A stretch of 64,000 nucleotides of DNA, taken from Hydra vulgaris (taxonomy: Eukaryota > Cnidaria > Hydrozoa > Anthoathecata > Hydridae). Positions within the stretch are counted from its first letter, which is position 1; each line of letters starts with the position of its first letter. The DNA is taken from assembly GCF_038396675.1 (NCBI RefSeq), contig NC_088933.1, positions 36,395,501-36,459,500 on the forward strand, in the 5' to 3' direction. A program made the position numbers and the translations under genes. Below are positions 33,490-44,799 of the stretch, in pieces. Below the pieces are notes generated by a model. The model saw nothing but the letters and a program-made list of their open reading frames with translations, had not been told where the DNA came from and did no database searches.

Positions 33490-35490
33490 TTTGAAAAGCA
33501 CTGACAAGATATATCAAATTTCAAGAAAACAACTTTGCGTGATTCTTTTGCCTAATTTTAGCTTATTGGTGCTGTGCACTTCTCTTGTTGTTTATAGTAT
33601 GAGTAAGTATTTTAATTTTACGAGTTGTAAACCATCAAGAAACCATTCCATGACTGTTATATAATATTTCTAATTGGTTACTTGAATAATTTGGAAAACA
33701 GTAAAATTTTCGACATTTTCGAACTTTTCATTGGTTTGGCTAAACTAAAGTATAAAATAAAAAATGTTGTTGTCTTGTCTGATAGTCATTAAAATAATTT
33801 GAGAAAGGGCAGGGAGCACAACTATTAAAACTTTAAATTTTTTGCAGCCCTATAATAGATACTATATAAATGTGGCGATAAAAAGGATTCTTGTCGCACG
33901 CCTTGAGACAAATGGAAGTGATTTGGTTTATGTCTAAGGTATGATTCACTATCATTACCTGAGCGGTATAATGATCACTATGTCGGAATAAGTGGTGATA
34001 ACATGATATAAAAGATATAACGATCGGTGATCGGTATTAATGTAAATTTATTTTTGTTTAATACAACTTCTTTTGCTTGAATTTTGAAAAAATTTCTTAG
34101 AGTTTTATTTTGTTAATACAGGTATTGTTTATAATTTAGGAATTTTATAAAGTCTCTTTTGGAACTTCTTTAAGGTTTTGCTCTGTCAGTTTGCTTCAAA
34201 TAGTTTTAAATAAAATTAAAAAACATCCTTTATTTGAACACGATTATAGATTTAAAGAACTAAAACTTTTACAAAGTGTTCAAAACAATAAATATATTTC
34301 TATATTTTATGCAAAAATATAATTATTCCATAAAATAAAATGCATGTATAAGTCTAAGTAAACCTTTAAATATTTTTTATCAGGAGCTGATATTGAACCG
34401 TTTTTATCAGGAGCTGATAAAAACCGCATTTAGTGTCTTTTTATAAATTAGGAAAGCAATTATATGAGTAATGGATTCAAGCTATACAAAGAGATAAAAT
34501 TTAAAAAAAAAAGTTTAAAATCAACAAATGTAAATGTAATGTAAAATGTAAAAAAAAATTTCTGCCAGATGTTCTTCTTTGAATTTTTATTTTGCAAAAT
34601 TTTCAAATTGCTTTGAACGTTTACTTTCATCTTTATTAAAATAGTTTGTTAGACTTTAAGTTGCTTTGCTTATTGTTAACTTATTTCTTATTTAATTTTA
34701 TTTCTAAGTTTAATTCCTAGAATACAGATACAATTAAATAAAAAAAAATCAACTACATGCAAAGCATTAAAGCATTAAGAAAATTTTAGCAAATAGGCAA
34801 GCAATAAAATTGGCCGTTAACATTATACTTGAAAAAAAATCCTAAATTACCTATTAGTAAAATAAGAAGAGTACAAATTTGAACCAATGGCCGATGCCAA
34901 TGTATCGTTATCGGCCTGTACCAATCGGCATCGGCCAAAAGTAAGCATCTGACGGCAATATCTTTAAAAGCACCTATGAGAAACTACTATGAGAAAGGTG
35001 AATATTAGGATGCATAAAACACGTGTTATTTAAAAAGAATATCATTATAAGTTTTCTGATTACCTTTAATATACAATTTTAGAAAATAGAAAAAGATAAT
35101 TTCAATAATTACCCCTTATTTAATTTATGCTTGGTGTATTGGTGTAATTTAATTTATGCTTGGTGTATTGCCAATAAATGTAATATACTGGATAAGCTTA
35201 CTAATATAAAATAAACAGGAGCCTTTAAAAGTTTATTGTCAACTGAAGTGTGTTGATCCATTTTAAAACTAAACTTAGAAAAAATCTAGAACCTTCTCTA
35301 TGGAATAAAATAATTTTAAAACATTTTGATTTTTCTCTGGAATGCAGTTACCTCTCATAAAAAAAAAAAAAAAAACACTTAAAGAAATCATTTTGTCTCT
35401 TAATTGATATAATTTTAAACATTTAACAATTTGTTGCATTAATTTATGTGTTTATGTAAAGTATGTAATATATACTATACATAAACAAAA
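33490..35490. other. AT-rich spacer with a GC-richer hairpin
   Basis: No gene. GGCCGATGCC at 34889 and GGCATCGGCC at 34927 form a 10-bp perfect stem within a longer imperfect one (34887-34938); the TATCGGCC/GATCGGTATT vocabulary here and at 34015-34035 resembles hAT subterminal sequence, but no termini could be defined. A ~23-bp direct repeat AATTTATGCTTGGTGTATTG lies at 35122 and 35152. Confidence 0.5.
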
Positions 35491-35492
35491 AA

Positions 35493-35617
35493 TAAAAATC
35501 TCATAAACTACCAATACGTAAATTAACATACGTAACATCAATTACCAATACATATTATGTATTGGTAGTTGATGTTACGTATGTTAATTTACGTATTCGT
35601 AGTTTATGAGATTTTTA
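35493..35617. repeat. Near-perfect 62-bp-arm hairpin
   Basis: TAAAAATCTCATAAACTACC at the left is mirrored by the right arm ending GTAGTTTATGAGATTTTTA with one visible mismatch over about 60 bases, and essentially no loop (centre ATACATATTATGTAT). Could be a micro-MITE or a hairpin-RNA source. Shares CATAAACTACCA with 22759-22770. Confidence 0.92.
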
Positions 35618-35619
35618 AT

Positions 35620-36710
35620 TTAAAAGGGTTCTCAATGACAATACGTGATTGTCGTTTGCAAGTCTCCACGTTCTTTTTATAAAATGAATTACTTGTATAT
35701 TTGCTTTATTTTTCATTTTTTTCTTGTTGTGTAACATTTTTTCGTATCTTGACGATTTTATTGTATTTAAACATTTATTCCACAAATTACGTCATGTGAA
35801 AGGAGTGGGACGTTTATAACACCCCCAACCTTATTGCGTCGCGTAATTTTAATTAATTAAAAGTAATTATAATTGTAATAATATTTGTTACGGAGAAGAG
35901 AAGTATTTGATTTAGAGACGCAACCTTTTTTTTTTTAATTCAAATCTAGAAAAATTTGCTTTTTATTAAGAGAGTGTCAAGCCAAAAATAAACCCTGGTT
36001 TATATACACTCAACTATAGTTGTTCCAATTCTACTTAAATTGGAACTGACACTTAAAGTTGACTTAAATTTTATGGAAATTAATTTTTAAATTGACTTAA
36101 ATTTAAGTAGATTAATGCAGACTCCGCTGCGTCTACGGCTTTATCAGTCAATGGTATAATAAAAAATGATTAATAATAATACAGTTGTAAAATTACTGTT
36201 ATAACATAATAGTTATTAGACAACAATAATATTTAATATGCATTAAGGTGGCTCACCCCTAAAAAAACTTTCTCAAATTTCATTATTTCTTATTGAATAG
36301 AGGATTAGAGTATAATATGAGAAAAAAAGTTTTAATTTACAATAATTTATTCAAAAAATTGCATAAATACGTCAACAACTCATGAAGTATATTGTTTTTG
36401 ACAACAGTTTTGCTTCAGACGCTCTATCATATTCATGTATAACAAATCCAAAAAAGAAATAAAAATCTCCTGTCATTCGTAAGTTTTGATTTTTCAAAAA
36501 TGAAAAATTGCACAAAAAAGCAAAAGCTTTTTTTCTCTTTAAAATACAGCACTGCTGACTTCACTCCCAAATCAAGTTAAGCTTTTCAAATAAACATAAT
36601 ATTTGGGCATCTGGACATTCGATTTATGTGATTGACTTTTCAAAACTCTCTCATCATTTAATTTTTTAAACTCTTTCTTAATGATATTATATATCCATAC
36701 TAGTAAATTA
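35620..36710. other. Spacer, no gene
   Basis: Short phrases TTGGAACTGACACTTAAAGT and ACTTAAATTTTATGG suggest small local duplications near 36010-36110. No coding potential recognised. Confidence 0.5.
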
Positions 36711-36944
36711 ACTTTGTGGTGTAGTGGTAGAGCGCTCGCCTCATAAGCGAGAGGTTCCGAGTTCAATCCCCACCATGCCCTGGTAGTACCGCGCTCAACT
36801 TGTTCCTGCGCGTAGCTGCCTTGTTTGTCAAGGTTCATGTTTCGGAGTTATAGAGTTTGAAAGAGTGTTAAAACCACAATTAAGTAGCCTTCTCATCTGT
36901 AGTGGCCTTCTTGGCCTCGGGGAGGTGAATTAGCATTAAAAAAA
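36711..36944 (+). mobile_element. SINE family 2, tRNA-Met(CAT)-like head
   Basis: The first ~70 bases resemble a tRNA: GGTGTAGTGGTAGAGCGC is an A-box, CTCGC-CTCATAA-GCGAG is an anticodon arm with CAT in the anticodon position, and GAGTTCAATCC is a B-box. The body continues to GGCCTTCTTGGCCTCGGGGA and ends in an A-rich tail near 36937-36944. The body without the head recurs in reverse at 60929-61084. An RNA polymerase III promoter is therefore likely. The minus-strand ORF at 36572-36838 is a shadow. Confidence 0.88.
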
Positions 36945-37395
36945 TTGCTGCTACCTGCAGAGCCTATCTTACTATCTTCCATTTACGCAAGCTATTAGGA
37001 CCCGCAGAACATAACACGTGGCAATAAAAATGATCATTAAAATTAGTGCGATGGCAAAGGCCCGTACGAACATTTTCTTTCCACTTCACATAACCCGGAT
37101 GATTCTGTTTTTTTTTCACAATTGACAGCCAGATTACCTAATACATTGCTAAAGATTTTAGCTTATAATAGTTTTGTAAGAAGCCACACAAAACTTGTCT
37201 GTGGATTATATGCTCCAGTTATCAAGAAACATCTTCGATTATTTATTGTGGCAGAAAAAATTTAAAAAAAAAAAAAATGAAAAATATATAAAAAAACAAC
37301 CTTACATAAAATTTTGTTTTGTCATTTCCCAAACTGCTGATTTTAAGATGAATACCACCATTAACAATAAAAACAAATTATGTTAATACAACTAA

Positions 37396-37769
37396 GGGGC
37401 CGTGCATAAATGATGTCGGTGATTTTTCCTGGTTTTTATACACACTCTCTCTTCTTTATCGAATTCTGTCAATTTTTGCCAACCCTACTTTAAAATGATG
37501 TCAGTTTTTGTTACCCCCACCCCATAAAATAAAATTGAAAATGCGTATTTATCATCAAACCTTTATATGGTATTATTCTCATTTTTAATGGATTTTTTTA
37601 AAATCTACTTATAGATAGTGTAACTAAAAACTTAAAAAAAAAAATAAATAAAAAGTTTTCATAAATTGGTATCGTTTTGGTCTCAATACATTGACAATTT
37701 GACATTGACAATTTTTGTTAAACTTTTTAATGCTCCCTTTACTTACTAACATCATTTATGAATGGCCCC
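37396..37769. mobile_element. MITE, GGGGCC termini, TAA duplication
   Basis: Left GGGGCCGTGCATAAATGATG and right CATCATTTATGAATGGCCCC are inverted repeats of ~20 bp with two mismatches. Flanked on both sides by TAA (37393-37395 and 37770-37772), a 3-bp duplication as made by PIF/Harbinger-type transposases. Interior non-coding. The internal ATGATGTCAGTTTTTGTTACC at ~37495 echoes the left subterminal sequence. Confidence 0.82.
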
Positions 37770-37774
37770 TAATT

Positions 37775-39205
37775 CTTATAAATGAAATAATTCAAAGTAC
37801 TTTGAGGTCGTTGACAATTTTTGACAATATACAAACAAGCTTGAAGATTATTGCAATTATTGTTGGTGGAATGCCAACCACTACTTTCGTATTGGACTTA
37901 ATGGTGAAGACTTCAAAAAAAATTATAGAAAATAAAGCATAAAAATTAACAGATCATTTGTTAATTTTTATGCAGTTAATTGTTATCTGGCCGAAAGTTT
38001 ACTGATTATTAGGCCTATTGCAATTATTGCGATTATCGCTAAAGACCATGCTTATTTTCGATGCGTCTATACGGATCGAGTAACATTAAAATAAATTCCT
38101 GTGGTTGCTATAAGTCATACAAACTAGCATACCTGTGAAAACAATCAATTGGAGTTAACTCTGCAAACTAGTAAATTTTAAACGAGAGGAAATTAATTTA
38201 ATCTACTTTATAATAATAGATTCTAAATTATAACATTATATACTAGTTTGATTAAATTTTAAAATAAATATGTAAAGTATGTTATTGATGCAAACATTTT
38301 AAAAAAATTAGATGCCTGTTTTCAAAAAAATTCAAGGAAAAAATGGTTTGAACAACTTTTCAAGCTTTTATTCTTAATTAGACTAGTTCTCATTCAAGTT
38401 GATATATTCAAGCTTATTATTCAAGACTAATCAATAGTGTGTTACTATTTATGCCTCCAATAATTCAAAGTTATTTTTAGTTAAATTATTTTATATGACC
38501 TTTTCAAGGTATGCGTTAAAATGTTCAGATGTTATTTACTATATATCTATCATCTACATAGATAATCTAGGTCAAATTTAGCACAAAAAATAGTATTTTA
38601 GTTGTTTGTTTTTTTAATTTTTGTATTATTATTTTTGATTATTAGTGAACAATAACTAATGAAACTAATTTTATTGTACAATACTAATAATATTTAGTAG
38701 CGGTAACTTAGTAACTAGTATTATTGTTGTTATATCTAATCAGACTAATAATATTGTAATAATATATTTTATATATTTTTATGAATTATAATATATGACA
38801 CTAATTTTTTCTTTTACAAAATAAAAACAAGTTATGAAGATATATTCACATATTCAGTATATTTGCATACAAATTACTTAGTTCATTGGAAGTACAGGTA
38901 CTTTAGATATTCAAGTTAACAAATATAGATTAACAATGGTTGTTCAAAGAAGCATTAGTGATTCTGGATCTAATGAACTTGAAGATTCATCTTTACTAAA
39001 GGATGTAGGTTTAATATTTATTATTTTTATAAAAAGTACATCAGATAAATGTTTTTGATAAAAGATTTGACATTTTAAACTATATCATTTTTAACTGAAA
39101 TTCAAGAACTTGGGAATGCTTATCTATGAACTTTGTCGGGTCTTTACAACCATAGCTAATAAATACATCCTTGTGGTAGGAGATAAATATTCGTTTTTTA
39201 AAGCA
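37775..39205. other. AT-rich spacer
   Basis: Mostly AT-rich with TAATAATATT motifs (38640-38780). The only coding-like stretch is the candidate exon at 38936-39004, listed separately. Confidence 0.5.
38936..39004 (+). other. Candidate short exon (23 codons)
   Basis: ATG at 38936 opens MVVQRSISDSGSNELEDSSL followed by LKD, rich in Ser, Glu and Asp and unlike AT-rich noise, and is followed by GTAGGT, an acceptable 5' splice site, at 39005. Read-through without splicing would end 17 codons later. It could be the first coding exon of a host gene or chance; no partner exon was found. Confidence 0.25.
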
Positions 39206-39378
39206 GCCATGACGCAGTGGTAGCACACTTGCCTCAGAAATAAAGGATCCATGGTTCAAACCTCACTTCTGGGCAAGTTTTGCGACATTGATTAGGAAAG
39301 AGGCGTGACCTTCATATTAAATGCTCATCTGCAATGGTCTGTGATTAGACCGTAAGGACTTTTTGGGGCACCTAAATA
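39206..39378 (+). mobile_element. SINE family 1, most complete copy
   Basis: Head AGCCATGACGCAGTGGTAGC is an A-box-like tRNA sequence and TGGTTCAAACC a B-box. The body runs through GGAAAGAGGCGTGACCTTC and TGATTAGACCGTAAGGAC to TTTTTGGGGCACCTAAATAA with an A-rich tail. Reverse-oriented partial copies lie at 14228 and 28266. Sequence shows a tRNA-derived, RNA polymerase III-type retroelement. Confidence 0.85.
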
Positions 39379-39699
39379 AAAAAATAAAAAAAGAAATCAA
39401 ATTCAGTACCATGACTACTGAACAAGTAAATATTTATGTCTATACATTTAGTTTATTTGAAGCATTTTAAAATATATTTTTGTTTGATAAATGTTCATTT
39501 GCAATATGTGATGAACTCATAAAAATGAAGACCCTTTAATGAAGGTTTTATTAGACAATTGTATACTAATCTAAAGATAGTAGAGTTAAAATATATAACA
39601 CAAAAAGTTAACACAAACAACAATAAAAGCACTGAAAAACAATCTTCCTATCTTTAGAGAAAAGTCAAAAATCTAATTTCATCATTTTAATATAAAGTC

Positions 39700-40440
39700 A
39701 TTGTGTTTTACAGAAACTTTGCAAGCTTTTGTAGAGCATCACAAACCATCATTAGATGGTATTGGCAAATTTAGTTTAACTTTTATTTCAGAAAAAGTTT
39801 CAGGTGATGGGCTATTATTTACATCTTTTACTTCCACAGTTATATTTTTGTTAGGCTCATTAGCATTATTCTCATCAATAATATAAGACTTTTCTCATGG
39901 TGCAAGATTAAGGTAAAGAGTCAACTCTTGTCCATCCAGGTATTTAATACTAGCATAAATTGGGTTTACATCCACTAATTTGACTTAATCAACAAGATTA
40001 TTGTTTTTTTTTGTTTGCATAATCTAAGAAAATTGGGACCAGAAATGTAACAAAATGAGAAATGTACCATGAATGTAACAAAATTTCAAATGATAAGTGT
40101 CTAACAAAGTTGAATAATCTCTAATAGGGTGTACAATAAGTTGCAGTTGATATTAGCAAACTGAGTGAGTGAAGGAATTGGATAGAACAGTTTCCCAATG
40201 TTTAACATATAGGTTGTGAGTTTTTAATGCTAAGAAAATATTTTTCCAGATCAAACCATTTTGTTTCTCAACTGGCCCATTACTTAAAGAATGGTATAGA
40301 GTAGAATTATTTGTTGTTGTCCCCTTTTTTTAATCCATTAGATATAAATGATGAACTTATGTCAGAATTAATGTAAGTTGGAAAACTATATAAAAAGTTC
40401 AGATATCAGTTCACAACAGTTGTTGAACTGATATCTAGAC
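39700..40440 (-). pseudogene. Ty3/gypsy integrase relic
   Basis: Minus strand: LYTIL.VMGQLRNKMV / SNGPVEKQNGLIWKNIFLAL near 40330-40250 corresponds to the integrase NG..E block that contains the catalytic Glu; LKTHNLYVKHWETVLSNSF follows. Near 39990-39910, VDVNPIYASIKYLDGQELTL and LNLAP match the integrase C-terminal region in which a DGRE(S/T)TVSL.DLAP-like block is usual. Several stops and frame changes. The plus-strand ORF at 39701 and the one at 40453 are shadows or chance. A different subfamily from the relic at 23930-25560. Confidence 0.7.
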
Positions 40441-40449
40441 GTGGAATAG

Positions 40450-41925
40450 CAAATGAATACTGGGAATATTCATCAATATCTTTTTGATGAACAATCTAAG
40501 TCTAGAAATAATAACAGTTTATTTCTAACCTTAGATGGCAATGGTTGTTTAAAATCTATACTGAGAGAATTGATTGGACAGGTTGGTTTGATTTACATAT
40601 CTTATTTCAGGCCTTGTTATGAGATTTTGTTGGGTAATGAAAAAATGTAACTTAAGTTAATGTAACTTTACTCTTTATTCATATTTATATTGTTAAAATT
40701 ATGTCAGTTGCATATTTTAAAGTATCACATTTTAATTAAGTTTAATTTGAAACCATGTTAAAAGTCATTCAAAATCTTAATTTCTTTAAGTTAAACAATA
40801 TTATTAAAAAAAGATTTATCAATAAAATTTAAATATATTTAAAAAAAAAAAAAAAATTTCAAAACATAAATAGAAAAATATTTTAAAAAACTTTTACTTA
40901 TTTTGTTTATTTCATAAAACATTCATAACACAATATTGTCTTCTATGTTTGCTTTCTCGCAATTTAGTTTGTTTTTTTTTCAATGAGGGGGGAATTGTTT
41001 ATGGGTGAAGTTCTCAACAGTCAGTTACTTAATTTTTTGTCAACTATAAAATAAACTATTTCTTATAACAAGAAAAATGAAAATTAACAATTGCTTTAAA
41101 TAATATACTTACAAGATCGCTAAATGACTTTGACCCATCGCAATTTGCGATCGTTTAATTTGCCCCTTCAATTATATTTTCAATTTCATATTTTTTAGTG
41201 GTTTAAAAATAAAAAAATGAAAACTTTAAACATTTTGGCTTTAACATAATCTTCGCCAACTACTCACATACTAGTTAATCAATTCTAATCAATGTTTCTA
41301 CAGTCAATCTAAAAAATTAATGATAGTAGAAAATCTTTTGCTAAAAAACAATATCATAACTAAAACAAACATCATTTCATAAATTTGTTATATAAAGTTT
41401 ATTAAAACAATTCTCTAAAATAATTTTTACTATAGACTTGATTAGGATTTATCCTTTATATACAGTTATGAATGCATTAAACACCTTTGAATATTAACAT
41501 TTTGTAACAGGATGAGAAAATTTACTCATTTGTAACTATAAAAAAATAAACAAGATATAAAAAAGTAACTTGAATAAAATTTATTAAAAAGAATTTTCTT
41601 TAACACAATTTAGAAATTTTAACTAAAAAATTTTCAAAAAAATTTAAATTACTAAAACAATTTAATTTTTTAAATAATTTAATAACATAAATTTAAGTTT
41701 AATAATATTTAATAATAAATTTAATTTAAATATAATAAAATAAATTTAAATTAAAAAATTTTAAAAACAAAAAGTAGGAAAAAGTGTTATAACTATCTGT
41801 TTTTTATCAAAAAAAAATTTTTTTTACGATTGCGATGAAAATGTTTTTTAGAACAACTATCGCTTAATGTTTTCCGCATAAGTTATTTCAAAAGACTGTT
41901 TAAATAATCTGGTTGAAAAAGGTTC
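40450..41925. other. AT-rich spacer, no gene
   Basis: Poly-A/T runs near 40840, 40970 and 41810; AATTTAAATTTAA-type low complexity at 41600-41770. Nothing else seen. Confidence 0.55.
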
Positions 41926-41929
41926 TTGC

Positions 41930-43345
41930 GTTAGGTAAGTAGCTTAATGTAGGTGAAATCTCCATTTTGTACATAAAATTCACTTGGTGTAATTTTCATT
42001 ATTTTGGAGCAGTTGGTCAGTATATTACAATGTAATTTCAATGCTTGATCAAGATAAAGCATTGTTAGTTTTAACATATTTGACATTTTCCTTTCTTTTT
42101 TTAATGTTAAATAAGTTGTGATAAAGCCAAGGTTTAGACAGAACAACTACAACTATGACAGAAATGGAACACTACTATGACAGAACAACTACAACTATGA
42201 CAGAAATGTTGTCTGGACCACAAGCAGTAGAAGTGTTAAGGACAGAAATAGCTTTAGCAACAGAAACCAAATAGATTTGGATGTTTAACAAAGAATTAAC
42301 CTGTTTTTCTGGAAATGAGGGGAAGAGTGTGGCCATTAGGTTCAAGAGATGAATTACTGTAAAAGTTTTTTTGCAAATAGTTCTTATCTTTATGACAGGT
42401 AATAAGATTAGACCCTTATATTAGATATGTAATTTACATTTACATTTATTAATGGCGCTTTTGAAGGTTTTCCAAAATCTTTAGAACTTAACTTTAGATA
42501 TAAAATGCGAGACTTAGCAAACTAAGAATATTAGGGCCTAGCATTAGACAGCACCATTTTACAATGATTTTTTGCAATAATGAAAAGGCATTTGTTCTCA
42601 AGAAAGTTGTTCTCGCAAAAAATTTGACAAAAATGGTTATGAATAGAAATATTTTCACCATCTGGTTTCATTGTTTTCAACAAGCTAGGGTTGTAATTTA
42701 AAGCTAGTTTTGTACAACACACAAAACTGGCAGTGAAGGTAAGTGATTAGGGATATCTAGAAAATGAGTTTCATTTAAGTTAAAGAAATATAAATTTATA
42801 AGCTTTAGTTTCTGCAAGGTTAGTGGTCCTAGAGCTAAGTCTATCAGTGTAATGAACATTCAAGTGACCAATGACAACAATATTGGCTGAGGGATAAAGG
42901 GAAAGGGCTTTGTCAATTTGATCAGAAACAACATTGAAAAGAGTGTAATTTTGAGGATAATGATTTGGTGATTTTTACATCAGGAAATATTCAGCTGATG
43001 AAAAGTTGCTTGGAAATAAGAATTGAAATAACATTGAAAAGAGTGGAATCTTGAGAAGGATAACAATAAAGGACAAAGAGAAAGGCTATTGAGTGAGGAA
43101 GTATTGAATGGAAGCACTTAAAAGAACAGTCAGAGTATTCAAAATTGGTTTCACAACAAATAATTGAATTGTTGGTGCATGTGGCTATTGGAGTCTTTGC
43201 AAATCAAAGAATATACATTAACAGCTAAGATCAGAAGATGAAATAGCAGAATTCTAATTAGTGTCACAAAATAGGTCTGGTGATTTCTACAAGAGGAAAT
43301 ATTTAGCTGATGAATAGTTACAGGGAAGACCATGAATATTTGTAA
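41930..43345 (-). pseudogene. Jockey-like LINE: endonuclease, linker, start of RT
   Basis: Read from 43345 downward: NIHGLPCNYSSAKYF (EEP start), DSNSHMHQQ, FNVVSDQIDKALSLYPSAN then IVVIGHLNVHYTDRL, where the catalytic GDFNxHH has become GHLNVHY. Around 42570-42530: AKNHCKMVLSNARP, then SRILYLKLSSKDFGK and ELFAKKLL, the normal endonuclease-RT linker. Around 42290-42190: IYLVSVAKAISVLNTSTACG followed by PDNISVIVV, the first RT block. Stops, frame changes and a partial internal duplication (42925-43065) make it non-functional. Same LINE type as the 3' ends at 20515 and 43455. ORFs at 41931, 42531 and 43151 are fragments of it. Confidence 0.85.
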
Positions 43346-43454
43346 AAAATAAATTGAAACAATTAGGTGGCAGTGATGGTTTTTAATAATTAAAATTTTC
43401 AGGAACTTTAGTCATGTTTTATGTTATTAGATAACTTGACTTAATCAAAGATAG

Positions 43455-43640
43455 TTCAAAGCAACGCAAGCAATGAGCATTGTTGTAACGTTGCTAGTCT
43501 TTCTCTTTTCTATAAATACTATAATAGACACTACTCTAAGAAGCTAGCATCTCTTGTGCCATCTATTAAAATTCATTCTTGTGTTACTCTTCATTCAGTT
43601 AAGTTTTATTTATATTTTAAGGTTGCACGTTGGGTTCTGA
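43455..43640 (+). pseudogene. Jockey-like LINE C-terminal fragment
   Basis: In two overlapping plus-strand frames: CCNVASLSLFYKYYNRHYSK then KLASLVPSIKIHSCVTLHSV. This is the region between the SHRRN block and the extreme C-terminus of the LINE reverse transcriptase, precisely the stretch deleted in the copy at 20515-21052. It is head-to-head with the minus-strand copy whose endonuclease begins at 43345. Confidence 0.75.
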
Positions 43641-43764
43641 TGACTTTAGATTGCTGAATAAGCAATCTCATCATAAGCAAAGTCATCTCTCATAAGCTAG
43701 GTTATCAGAGCTACTGAATTATTTTCAAAGTTTAGAAAGGCCAAGTCTAGCAACAAAAATAAAC

Positions 43765-44032
43765 AATTAAATCTTCCCATTTCAATGAAATAATTTAATT
43801 GCTTAATTTTTTTTGTTTCTATTTTTATGAAGAATTCTTTAAAACCTATTTTTTTAACTTGACTTACTAATCAGAGCATTAAATGATTAAAATGTTATTT
43901 TTTAAAACAATTTTTTTTTTTGTGCAACTTTTTGGAAAAAATAAATGTTTACAATTTTAAAATATTTTATTTAATTCTTTTTAATAATTTAAATAAAATT
44001 TCATTTATTAAACAATTATTAGAAATAATTTG
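43765..44032 (+). repeat. Dispersed repeat R, 5' part
   Basis: From AATCTTCCCATTTCAATGAA to about ATTAGAAATAATTTG it parallels 26750-27035 with roughly 80-85 percent identity by eye. It stops where the 26750 copy continues into CAAAAACGTTCTGCATAACT; that continuation is found at 51740. Confidence 0.78.
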
Positions 44033-44094
44033 TCATTTGATATAAAAGAACAACAACAACAACAAGATATTTATTTTCCTCAAAATTTTCAATT

Positions 44095-44480
44095 ATATAA
44101 TTACAATAATATATTATTAGTAGTAATAATAATAATAATAACAAAACAATAATAACAATAATAAAAAGAATAAGAATATCTATAGTATTATAAATAACAA
44201 AATCAAAATATAATTATTAAAAATGTATATATAAATAAATATAGATAATTGATTGAGGAAGAATTCACTCATGCAGAATCCTGATCAAAGGTGTGACACC
44301 AAATAATTATATTAATGATAATAATTTAAAAAATAATAATAATAACTTTATTCATTAATAGAGCTAAAGTAACAGCAAAAATAATAGTATTAATAATTGT
44401 ATTAATAATAGTAATAATTGTATTAATAATAGTATTAATAATAGTATAATAATTGTAATAATAATAGTAATAATAAAAAC
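44095..44480. repeat. (AAT/ATA)n trinucleotide-rich region
   Basis: Runs of AATAATAATAAT and TAATAATAGTATTAATAATT at 44120-44170 and 44330-44480 separated by less regular sequence. No gene. Confidence 0.85.
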
Positions 44481-44799
44481 AGCAGGAATGAAAGTAATAC
44501 ATATTAATGACAAAAACAATAGTTTCTATAAAATTAGTAAGAAAAAAAAAAAATAGAAAACTAAAGGAGTTAATAATGATAAAAAATTAAAATAAATTTT
44601 TTTTTAGAATTTAATTAAATTTATTTTGTTTTAAATAAAGAAATAAAGATAAATTATTTTAAAATTTTAACTTTTTAAACTCATTCACATGGCACACAAA
44701 ACTTTAATTTCATTCACTGATCCACTGATGTGTAATTGAATACTTACCATACCTCAAAATTTTATAGGGAGGTATATTTACTTTTCCATTATTGATGTT

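Noticed and set aside
34887-34938. hAT-type terminus from TATCGGCC and GGCATCGGCC motifs
   Set aside because: Only a hairpin is certain; no matching opposite end or target duplication could be found.
36714-36782. Functional tRNA-Met gene
   Set aside because: The acceptor stem does not pair cleanly and the sequence continues into a SINE body that recurs elsewhere, so it is a SINE head.
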